Positions 16,542-24,449 of a stretch of 36,152 nucleotides of DNA are shown piece after piece. Below the pieces are notes generated by a model that had not been told where the DNA came from, did not search any database, and saw only the letters and a program-made list of their open reading frames with translations. The position numbers were made by a program, and so were the translations under genes. The stretch covers positions 1 to 36,152 of the forward strand of contig JALKBU010000509.1 in NCBI GenBank assembly GCA_023091735.1. Direction: 5' to 3'. Source of the stretch: Trichomonas tenax. Taxonomy: Eukaryota > Parabasalia > Trichomonadida > Trichomonadidae. Position 1 is the stretch's first letter; every line of letters begins with the position of its first letter.

Positions 16542-19500
16542 TTAAACGCGCCTTGGAAGAGTCTTTGGTGAGAATGTTGGCTTAAATATTGCTTTCTTCT
16601 TCGTCTGAGCGACCATTCTTGATTGAGATCTTGGTTTGGTGATGTTTTCCATCATCTGGAGGACTTCTTGTGGCTTTGAAGCTTTCTGTGCTTCTAAGTC
16701 AGCAATCTGCTTTTCCAATTCATCATTCTCCATCCTGAGACGAATGTTATCGTCAGAGAGTCGTTGAGCAATCTCCTCGAGATTGTATTCAGGCTTTATC
16801 GCTTGGCTTTGGAGGCCACGCATTGATTGCGCGAGTGCTTGTTTCTTCTGAGAACGCTTTTTGTTGAGGGACGAAATTGTTCTTCGGACTGTTACATCTG
16901 CTTCTTGTTCAATGGAGTCTGTCTCTTCTCTCAGCTGTTCAAGCTCCTCCTGTGCGGCATCGAGTTTGTCAACAAGCTCATCAATGTTTATGCCTGAATT
17001 GTCATTGAATTCCTTAATCTTTTTGTTCATCTCTTCAACGACTTTCATGTTTTTCGCCTTCCAATGAACAAGTTGAATGTTGCTCATTTTCTCGCTGTCA
17101 AGTTGCTGCGAATGACGAGATATCTCTAACTCAGTCTCGCACAAGCGTGAGTGGGCTTTGAGAAGATCTCTCTTTAGTTTTTCTTCTCTTTCTTCAGCTT
17201 TGAGTTTCTTGTTCCACATTTCGCCATTTGCAACTTTGCGATCTTCTTCTGCGGCTTCGATATCCTTTTGGCGAGCAAGAGGAACAGCGATGCGACCGAG
17301 AACTTTGATAATGCGAATTCTCACAATCTCTTTACGCATTTGTTCATTGACGACTTCAATTCGATCTAAAATTCTCTTGTGTTCAGCATCAGCGGCCAAT
17401 CTTCGTTCTTCGTCTGTTTCATTTGTAGGACTGCTCATATTCATGGCGACTTCCTTTGCAGAATTAATCTTCTTGAAAACATCATTGTAGACGCGGCGCT
17501 TGACTCCATTGAAGTTATTCTTACGCAAGAAAAGTTGTTGCTTAAGATCAGCGACGAGTCTGTTCATTTCTCCTCTTGTTTCTTCTTTGATGCTCTCTTC
17601 CTGCATTGCGTACTGCTGCTGAACAGCTGCAAAAGCATTGCGAAGAGTGTTGAGTTCAATGAAGCCGTCACGGAACTCAGTGCCGATTGTTGCATCGACT
17701 TGACGAGTGAATCTCGTTGAAACTAATTCAGAAACGATGTCAACAGTGTTGATGAGATTGTTGTTATCTTCTATAGCAGTAGAAGCGTGCTTGATGAGTT
17801 TGTTCCATTTCGAGGTGATCTTGTTGATTGAATCTTTAGCAAATGCTCTGAGTGTTGATGATAAATCAAGAGCTTTCTCTTCATAAACAGAACTGTTGAA
17901 TGTCTTTTGGCCTTCAAGAAGAGTTGTAGCTTCTTCAGCAACGCGAGCATTTAGTGCAACAATTCTCGCGAGTCTGTAATTGTATTCACGCTCGAAATCT
18001 TTGTCAATTGATTCTGGAGCCGCATCAAAATCCATATCATAAAATTCAATTTTCTCGGATCCGGGAGGATTCGGCTGAACTTCTATAGCGCTGACTTCAT
18101 CGATGAGTTTGTTGAGACCATCAATCTGCTCGGTGAGAAGCATGAGATCGATGTGGTTCCTCACGACATCGAAAATTGCTTGAGCAAGTTTGGTTTCTGG
18201 AACACTTTGAATGAGTCGACTTGCGGAAGCATCTTTAGGAGCGAGATGTTCAATTGCTTTCTTCACGATGAGATCATTCCATTTTGGAGTTCCCGCAGAG
18301 AATATTTCAAGATTCATTTGTCTAACAGACTCTCGTGTGTCAAGTTTTTGCGCATCGCAGTTCCTCAATAACAGGAAGAAAGCAAACTTCATGTGCATCT
18401 GTGTGATCGAGAGTGCGAGGAAATCTGTTGCTCCAGCAATGTTATCGAAGCAGCTTCTAACTGTGATTGAGTTGCAGATGTATTTGTCAACCATTTGGAG
18501 ACGTGTGTGAAGTTCATCTCTATCGGCTTCAACACATGAGAAGCAAAACTCTTTCTCCCAATTTGGAACATATCTTACAGAAGAAATCAATCCTGTCGAT
18601 GATTCCTGATCATTATGCATTGAAACCCAGAGATCTTTCATTCTTTCACCAAACTCTGGATCAGCAACTCTCTGTCCACTCATGTCGAGATTCGAGGAAA
18701 TGTAGAATTGCTCAAGAGCTTGAAGCACAGCAAACTCGAATCGAAGGAAGAAGAGTCGCTCAAAGTCTGACATATATTTGGCGCAGATTTCAACTTCACG
18801 AGAATCCGGCATCGACTCAAGCTTTGATCTGATGTGTTGGAATGTTGGTGTCTCAAGTTTAAAGTTCTCTTCGTACATCGTTATAAGAACTTGAGATGTT
18901 CTCATTTGTAATGCAGATTCTTCTCTTACAATGCAGAATATTCTGAATCTCGATGTAATATATTGCAGAAGAGACTTCAACACCATTGACTGCCTTGCGT
19001 GTGGTGAATTCTGCAGCATCTTGAAGATTTCAACCCATGTTGGGATAAACACGAAACGCGAGAAGTGTCCATCTTCACCAATCATTTCTTGAGTGTTATC
19101 CGGACCAAGTGTGTATGTGTCGGCAAATGAGTTCACAGTGAGATAATATTCTTCGAGTTTGCAGATCCGTGCAATCTCAATTCTGTATGCGAATGGAGCG
19201 AAAGCATCTAACATCTCACTTCTGTATAAATCGAGTAACTCCGGGGTCGACATAACTTTCTGCTTCGCATGAGCAGAAAGAATTGTTCGAGATTTAGATT
19301 TTGTATTGTGTATCGAAAGAATGTAAGAGTTTTGTGATTCAGATGCGGTCTTGTAATCTCTGTAAATGGATGCTGGATTGTAGAAGAGCTTTGTTGCAAT
19401 GGCGTGAAGCATTGCTCGACGACCGACGTTGTCTGATGTTTCGGAACCTGTCATAAAGACATCATAAGAATCGTGTAACTCGAAATGCGTGACAACATGG

Positions 19501-21953
19501 CGAGCATCGAGAATGAAGCTGTTGAATCTAACAGCGAGCTCAAGAATCGTGTTCTGCATCTGCTGAAAGACAATAAGGCGCTTAAGGATCTCGAAATCTG
19601 CAGCAAAAATAATATCTTTGACAAATGAATCATTGCAGAAATCAATATTTGTGTTTTCAAACTCTGTATAAGCAAACTGGATCGAATTCGACATTGATGG
19701 AGCATCCAAATCGATAACTTCGGCGTTAGACACTTCCATGAATGGGTTCATGAGGACGCCAATGTCTGTGATTCCCAAACTGTTGCATTGGTTGAAATAT
19801 GTGTTCTGCATGATATCAGTTCTTATCACAGAATTTTGGAGGTGCCAAGCATAGAGATAGAAACGCCTCATTGAAACCATGAAACGCAATTTCCTGCTTT
19901 CGTTCATATTTGTAATGAGACTGTTTCCATAATCAAATTTGTTGACGTAAAATGATGTGAAAAGAGATATGACAGGGTCTGATAGAGGGAAGTTAAACTC
20001 GAAAGAAGACTGATCATATGGGAAGAATCCTTTCTTTGTTAGATTAAGAATGAGATCATTAAATTCATTCCAAATTGCCAATTCGGTGTATATGTGATAT
20101 TTAGAATGGCGAACACCAATTGCTTCATCGAAATCTCTTGCTAAGTTTGGAACAATTTGATAGAATTTGTTCAGTTTTTCGAGTGAGAAATAAACTTCGA
20201 ATATTGATGTTGGTATTGACTCTATAAAATTACGATGAAGCAAATCGCAATCAGGAATCAAAATCGGACGATCGAATATTGGAATTGATCCCTTCATTTG
20301 ATGGCTTAAGTTCCTTTCTTGAAGAATTTGCATGTTCAACAAGAATCTTAAAACTTTGGCCTTTGCTTCAAGAAGATTAATGGACTTCTCATAAGGAGCT
20401 TCGTATGTTTTATAAAGAGGAAGATTAAGAACTGGTTTCTCGATAGCAATTTCGTATATGATTTGTGCAATTGAATCTGAATGTGTGTGTTCATAAACGT
20501 CCATAAAGATTTGAATGAGATTGCGTTTTGCCATGAAATATCTATAATGCAAATCGAGAAGTTTTTCGATCATTGCATCACGATTGATGATTGGAATATC
20601 CTTCTGATTGTTTTCAATGAGTTTATGTTCAGCATTTTCTGTGTAATAGGAGCCGATGAGAATCAAGAACTTCTTAAATTCTTCAAACTCGGCGAGAGCA
20701 GATTTAAGAAGAACTGGCTGTCCTTTATGTGTTATAATCAGTAAATGCATTAAATTAGAATTATTTGATACATGGTAATCACTGTCGAAAGATTCTTGAA
20801 GATAATAACGAACAAATTCAAAATAGTTAATCATTGACAAACAGCAATACATCAAATACTTCTCTCTTGTAAATCTGAGCTTATACCAGGCAGATATCTT
20901 ATGTGTAGCAATTAATGGACGCTTTGTATTACCTTTAGCCATATTTCCAATCATTGAATTGTAATTATTCGTTTGCTCAGTAAAATATGCGTCAATTTCT
21001 TGTTCTTTGAAATCCAGTCTCTTGAACAAGTTCTCTATTTCAATGTCGACAGTTATTTCGCTGAAGAGAGCGTTTTGTGTTAATAATTCCATATTTGGAG
21101 GCGTTGGTCTGTGTTCTATTTGAATATCATGAACTGGATAAGTCATCATATCGAGTAACTTGAAGTACTTCTTTAGGTTCTTGTCAGCAATGTAAAGGAA
21201 GCCTTGGCCATCGGCAGAATTGATATTTGAATCAATCTGGAAAAAGTTGGCGTAAAAGATGAGAAAAGTGTCAATTGTTGCTTCATCGATTGGATAATAT
21301 ATTATTGGCTTTCCATCAGCGTATTTTGTGTGATATAGTTGAATTAAATCGAATAATCGTGAGTAAATTTGGTTTCTTGTTGTAATTGGGAATGTCCTTA
21401 GTGTAGAAAGCAAAACTTTATACATTGCTTTCCTATTTCTCGAACAAAATGTTGCTTCTAATTCAAATTGCAAATCTGTCGTTGTTAATGTTGTTTGTTG
21501 TGTACATTTCAGTCTGGACAAACTTTCTTCGCATTGTTCTAAATATTTAGAAACAGATTCCAAAAATAATAAAATCGAAGGATGTGTTTGCATAACAATT
21601 TCGATCTTTGAGCATCGTTTTTCGACGATAGACTTCAACTTCGTAACGCGAGAAATCTCATTTGTAAAAAAATCAAGCAACGTTTGTCTCGAATCAGCGG
21701 GAACTTCGCAATCTTTTGTTGGAGAGCTGATTATTTCTTCCGCAAATGTCTTCGCTGAAGGTATTGGATAAGGGTCGTTGAATTTTAGAAGAAAAGAATC
21801 CCTAACAGCCCTATAATCTAACATTGAATTGATATCAGGTATCTTTTTCGAGAGAGAAGCAATCTCGTATGGATTCAGTTTTGAAAGCTGCGCCTCGATT
21901 ACCCCGTTTAACTTTTTTACAAGAAGCTCAAGGACTGCTTCCGAATATTCCAT
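16542..21953 (-). CDS. Very large coiled-coil protein (CCDC162-like candidate)
   Basis: This 1,803-residue protein is the longest gene in the window. The first about 1,300 residues are helical, globular-looking and moderately hydrophobic, without membrane spans. The last about 450 residues are charged coiled coil (for example KIKEFNDNSGINIDELVDKL, LRMENDELEKQIADLEAQK), ending in a basic tail KTLPRRV. The overall layout recalls CCDC162-type proteins (DUF4549 N-terminus), which occur mainly in flagellated organisms. I could not confirm this and hold it loosely. I chose the start at 21953 (MEYSEAVLELLV). The in-frame ATG at 22037 would add 28 Lys/Arg/Ser/Gln-rich residues that look like leader DNA, but it cannot be excluded. 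A TGACAAGTAAA motif (22089-22099) lies upstream. Confidence 0.75.
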   Translation of the reverse strand: MEYSEAVLELLVKKLNGVIEAQLSKLNPYEIASLSKKIPDINSMLDYRAVRDSFLLKFNDPYPIPSAKTFAEEIISSPTKDCEVPADSRQTLLDFFTNEISRVTKLKSIVEKRCSKIEIVMQTHPSILLFLESVSKYLEQCEESLSRLKCTQQTTLTTTDLQFELEATFCSRNRKAMYKVLLSTLRTFPITTRNQIYSRLFDLIQLYHTKYADGKPIIYYPIDEATIDTFLIFYANFFQIDSNINSADGQGFLYIADKNLKKYFKLLDMMTYPVHDIQIEHRPTPPNMELLTQNALFSEITVDIEIENLFKRLDFKEQEIDAYFTEQTNNYNSMIGNMAKGNTKRPLIATHKISAWYKLRFTREKYLMYCCLSMINYFEFVRYYLQESFDSDYHVSNNSNLMHLLIITHKGQPVLLKSALAEFEEFKKFLILIGSYYTENAEHKLIENNQKDIPIINRDAMIEKLLDLHYRYFMAKRNLIQIFMDVYEHTHSDSIAQIIYEIAIEKPVLNLPLYKTYEAPYEKSINLLEAKAKVLRFLLNMQILQERNLSHQMKGSIPIFDRPILIPDCDLLHRNFIESIPTSIFEVYFSLEKLNKFYQIVPNLARDFDEAIGVRHSKYHIYTELAIWNEFNDLILNLTKKGFFPYDQSSFEFNFPLSDPVISLFTSFYVNKFDYGNSLITNMNESRKLRFMVSMRRFYLYAWHLQNSVIRTDIMQNTYFNQCNSLGITDIGVLMNPFMEVSNAEVIDLDAPSMSNSIQFAYTEFENTNIDFCNDSFVKDIIFAADFEILKRLIVFQQMQNTILELAVRFNSFILDARHVVTHFELHDSYDVFMTGSETSDNVGRRAMLHAIATKLFYNPASIYRDYKTASESQNSYILSIHNTKSKSRTILSAHAKQKVMSTPELLDLYRSEMLDAFAPFAYRIEIARICKLEEYYLTVNSFADTYTLGPDNTQEMIGEDGHFSRFVFIPTWVEIFKMLQNSPHARQSMVLKSLLQYITSRFRIFCIVREESALQMRTSQVLITMYEENFKLETPTFQHIRSKLESMPDSREVEICAKYMSDFERLFFLRFEFAVLQALEQFYISSNLDMSGQRVADPEFGERMKDLWVSMHNDQESSTGLISSVRYVPNWEKEFCFSCVEADRDELHTRLQMVDKYICNSITVRSCFDNIAGATDFLALSITQMHMKFAFFLLLRNCDAQKLDTRESVRQMNLEIFSAGTPKWNDLIVKKAIEHLAPKDASASRLIQSVPETKLAQAIFDVVRNHIDLMLLTEQIDGLNKLIDEVSAIEVQPNPPGSEKIEFYDMDFDAAPESIDKDFEREYNYRLARIVALNARVAEEATTLLEGQKTFNSSVYEEKALDLSSTLRAFAKDSINKITSKWNKLIKHASTAIEDNNNLINTVDIVSELVSTRFTRQVDATIGTEFRDGFIELNTLRNAFAAVQQQYAMQEESIKEETRGEMNRLVADLKQQLFLRKNNFNGVKRRVYNDVFKKINSAKEVAMNMSSPTNETDEERRLAADAEHKRILDRIEVVNEQMRKEIVRIRIIKVLGRIAVPLARQKDIEAAEEDRKVANGEMWNKKLKAEEREEKLKRDLLKAHSRLCETELEISRHSQQLDSEKMSNIQLVHWKAKNMKVVEEMNKKIKEFNDNSGINIDELVDKLDAAQEELEQLREETDSIEQEADVTVRRTISSLNKKRSQKKQALAQSMRGLQSQAIKPEYNLEEIAQRLSDDNIRLRMENDELEKQIADLEAQKASKPQEVLQMMENITKPRSQSRMVAQTKKKAIFKPTFSPKTLPRRV

Positions 21954-22088
21954 ACTTAAGATAAAAAAACGAACTTTTTTGGTTCTTGATTTTCGATTTT
22001 GTTGCGATGAATAGTTTCTAGCTTGTGTGTATTTCACTTTTTACGCTTAATGTTGGCTCAATTTTGAAAGAGGTCATAATAATTATAA

Positions 22089-22099
22089 TGACAAGTAAA
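22089..22099 (-). promoter_or_regulatory. Single TTTACTTGTCA motif, minus orientation
   Basis: TGACAAGTAAA on the plus strand reads TTTACTTGTCA toward the large coiled-coil gene, 136 bp before the preferred start codon at 21953. Confidence 0.5.
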
Positions 22100-22285
22100 C
22101 TTAAAATGTCAAATATCATATTCCAGCCAATATGATAATATGAATAGCTAAAAAAATAATCTGTGAATAATATATGAAAGAAATGTAAAAAGGAATACTA
22201 TTTGATAAAAATATATTTACGTGTGATCCATAGCTCTACTATGAGATGATAATGAATTTCACAAAAAATAATCTTTTTTGAAAAG

Positions 22286-22291
22286 AAAAAA
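22286..22291 (-). terminator. Pol III oligo-T terminator of the second tRNA-Ala
   Basis: A TTTTTT run directly follows the tRNA 3' end on the minus strand. Confidence 0.7.
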
Positions 22292-22363
22292 TGGAGGTGA
22301 GGGGAATCGAACCCCCGGCCTCATCTATGCTAAAGACGCACTCTACCACTGAGCCACACCCCC
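22292..22363 (-). tRNA. tRNA-Ala (anticodon AGC), second copy
   Basis: All 72 bases are the same as 11735-11806, with the same AGC anticodon, G3:U70 pair and following T-run terminator (TTTTTTCTTTTC on the minus strand). The identity of the tRNA against diverged flanks shows selection or gene conversion on the tRNA body. Confidence 0.97.
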
Positions 22364-22418
22364 TATTCAAAAATTAGGAATTTCTTGATTATTTAATTAT
22401 GATTTTGCAAAAAATTAC

Positions 22419-22429
22419 TTTACATGACA
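22419..22429 (+). promoter_or_regulatory. Single TTTACATGACA motif upstream of the SNARE gene
   Basis: This perfect copy lies 43 bp before the start codon at 22472. The ATG inside the motif (22424-22426) is in frame with the gene and would be mistaken for its start. Confidence 0.55.
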
Positions 22430-22471
22430 AAATTCTGGGATTTTGGACGAACGGTTTTGACATTATTTTCC

Positions 22472-23053
22472 ATGTCTATTGACTTTTATGTTGAACATGT
22501 TAAAGGAATAATCGATGAAGTGAAATTTGATCTCCAAAAGGTTGAAGGATCAAAGAATGATTCGAAAATTTCTTTAATTGATCAAATGCTCGAAAAAATT
22601 CGAGGAGCCAAAGACTCTTTGAACGAAATACACCATGGAATGGTTTATGTAGCGACCAATGAGAAACAGAATGTTGCAAGAATGCTTCAACAGTTTAAAA
22701 GTGATATCGAAAATTTGGAAAATCGTCTTACAACAAATCGTCAGAGAACACAACTTATGGCGGGCGCAAGTTCAGCACCTAACTTGAATGTACAAGATTC
22801 TCTTTTAGAAATATCACAAACAATGTCTGAAAGCCAATCTATTGGCAACGGAATTCTCTCACAACTCTCAAACCAAAGAAACAAACTCCTCAACGCGCAT
22901 GGAAATGTTCACGAGATTGATGATACTGTTTCTAAAGCTTCACAAGTTGTTGCAAGAATGATTCAAAGAGCGAATCAAAACAAGATGATTGCATACGGAT
23001 GTGTCGCTCTTCTCGTTCTCGGTATATTGCTTATCCTTTATTTGTGGTTCTAA
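22472..23053 (+). CDS. Vti1-like Qb-SNARE
   Basis: This is a 193-residue tail-anchored protein with an N-terminal helical bundle (about 1-95), a SNARE motif (about 109-169) and a C-terminal membrane anchor (MIAYGCVALLVLGILLILYLWF, 172-193). The SNARE core has the SIGNGILSQLSNQRNKLL pattern of Vti1 proteins, with the ionic-layer glutamine at Gln135. It should act in Golgi-endosome-lysosome membrane fusion. I start at MSIDFYVEHVKG (22472). The in-frame ATG at 22424 lies inside a TTTACATGACA promoter motif and adds 16 residues unlike any SNARE N-terminus. Gos1/membrin-type Qb-SNAREs are less likely given the IG..IL..L..QR pattern. Confidence 0.85.
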   Translation: MSIDFYVEHVKGIIDEVKFDLQKVEGSKNDSKISLIDQMLEKIRGAKDSLNEIHHGMVYVATNEKQNVARMLQQFKSDIENLENRLTTNRQRTQLMAGASSAPNLNVQDSLLEISQTMSESQSIGNGILSQLSNQRNKLLNAHGNVHEIDDTVSKASQVVARMIQRANQNKMIAYGCVALLVLGILLILYLWF

Positions 23054-23255
23054 ATATTTTATAGATTGTTCGTTTCATTCCGCTTGATACTTTAAGAACA
23101 ATAGAAAAATAAACTGTTTGTTATAAATGAAATTATGTTATCATTTTCATTTTTTGATTTCAATTTTGAATTTAATTTAAAATATGATAAAACTGGTCAA
23201 TCAATGCAATATAGAAATTGTTTTATTATTGACATATTTATGTATATTGAATCAC

Positions 23256-24128
23256 TTAATAAATCATGAAATCGAAAATACCATAGAGATCGCCCTTCTT
23301 TGGCTTAAATGTCCAGTATGGAATGAGTGGCGTCTTGTTGAGCTTAACATTTGTGAAGTGAACTCTCTCCCAATGATGAAGTTGACGAGCACGCATTACA
23401 ATATTTGGTAAAATCCAGATTAAAACAGCGAGCATACCAACAGAGAAGCTGCAGAACATGCACCATGATACAATCATGGCTAATTCACATGTATAATTTG
23501 CTGCTGTAACTTTCTTGAATAAGCCTAAAACAAGAACGCTATAACCACGTTTCTTCTTGTTCTTTCTTGTGCCGAGGTAGACGTCGTAACGGATATTCAT
23601 GAGGAAGGCGATTGTCCAGATACCTGTTAATGCGTATATCAAAATTCCGCCAAATCCCCAATATTCCATCATAAGGGTACGAGATTGGAGAATTGTCATC
23701 AAAATATTTGTTCCAAGGAAATAGAGAAAAACAGTAACTGGCCATCTTCTAGAATTGAAACGGAAGAATGGGTAAATAAGTCCTCTCCAAAGTCTATAAG
23801 CGACAATCATTAATGATGGGACGTTAATTGGATCCATTCCTGTTGTCTGCTTCGAGAAAAGTAATGTGAAATACACAAAGAGAGCGAGAGATATTGTATT
23901 GACTAAGAAAACTGATAACGCTGTTGGCATTAAGAACCAAAGCTTCGGTTTTGAGACAGGCTCCTGGTAGAGTCTTCCGTAATTAATCGGATTTTTAGCG
24001 CGTGAATAGAAAATAAAGATAGCAAGAGCGGAAGCCAGCAGAGCGAACAAATTGAAGAACCATTCGTGGATTAATAACCGCCCAAATTCATAAAAAACTG
24101 GGATGTAAGGAAGGTTTATTGATTTCAT
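23256..24128 (-). CDS. Steroid 5-alpha-reductase (SRD5A/TECR) family membrane enzyme
   Basis: This 290-residue protein has about six or seven hydrophobic helices (near 25-41, 66-91, 106-120, 130-147, 160-178, 215-240). The C-terminal part carries the family's NADPH/substrate signature: ANYTCELAMIVSW (209-222, with Asn211, Tyr212 and Glu215) and RARQLHHWERVHF (246-258, with paired His). This matches the NY..E and RA..HH.WY patterns of 5-alpha reductases. These enzymes reduce double bonds in steroids, enoyl-CoA (TECR) or polyprenols (SRD5A3) in the ER. Which substrate applies cannot be told. The tail after the HH motif is longer than usual (KTPLIPYWTFKPKKGDLYG). Confidence 0.75.
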   Translation of the reverse strand: MKSINLPYIPVFYEFGRLLIHEWFFNLFALLASALAIFIFYSRAKNPINYGRLYQEPVSKPKLWFLMPTALSVFLVNTISLALFVYFTLLFSKQTTGMDPINVPSLMIVAYRLWRGLIYPFFRFNSRRWPVTVFLYFLGTNILMTILQSRTLMMEYWGFGGILIYALTGIWTIAFLMNIRYDVYLGTRKNKKKRGYSVLVLGLFKKVTAANYTCELAMIVSWCMFCSFSVGMLAVLIWILPNIVMRARQLHHWERVHFTNVKLNKTPLIPYWTFKPKKGDLYGIFDFMIY

Positions 24129-24269
24129 ATTCTGTTTTTCATGTCACATGTCGATCATTTATTTCACATTTCTTATTTTTGAATTGAAATTTAGGTATTT
24201 ATTTTTCTGCTTATTCATATTTTCAAATAATTCATTAATACTATATTTTGACGTTTGTCGTGTAAAATA

Positions 24270-24349
24270 TTTACTTGGCAGTGTCTATATTTTGCAATGT
24301 AAAATAATTTATATATCATAAATATTTTTATTTGTCAATTTACGTGACA
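24270..24349 (+). promoter_or_regulatory. Cluster of TTTACNTGNCA motifs
   Basis: Copies start at 24270 (TTTACTTGGCA), 24308 (TTTATATATCA, weak), 24327 (TTTATTTGTCA) and 24339 (TTTACGTGACA). All read toward the HEAT-repeat gene that starts at 24450. Spacing is less regular (38, 19, 12 bp) than in the other arrays. The interval lies between divergent genes and contains no ORF. Confidence 0.55.
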
Positions 24350-24449
24350 GAATTTATAAATGAACAATTTAAAAGTAAATTTGTAGCCAATGCTGTGTAA
24401 AATAGCAAAATAATCATTCAATTTTCATTCAAATTTTTTTACATCGAGT

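Larger units (their letters stand above)
22172..22363 (-). repeat. Duplicated tRNA-Ala unit, copy 2 (partner 11622-11806)
   Basis: The tRNA is identical to the other locus, and its 3' flank is related but diverged. It shares ATATGAAAGAAATG, GTGATCCATAGCTC (22223-22236) and AATGAATT. The hairpin corresponding to the one at 11678-11693 is weakened here (AGCTC...GAGAT). Confidence 0.7.

Noticed and set aside
22424..22471. N-terminal extension of the SNARE from the first in-frame ATG
   Set aside because: The ATG lies inside a TTTACATGACA promoter motif, and the 16 extra residues do not resemble a Vti1 N-terminus. The ATG at 22472 gives the expected start.
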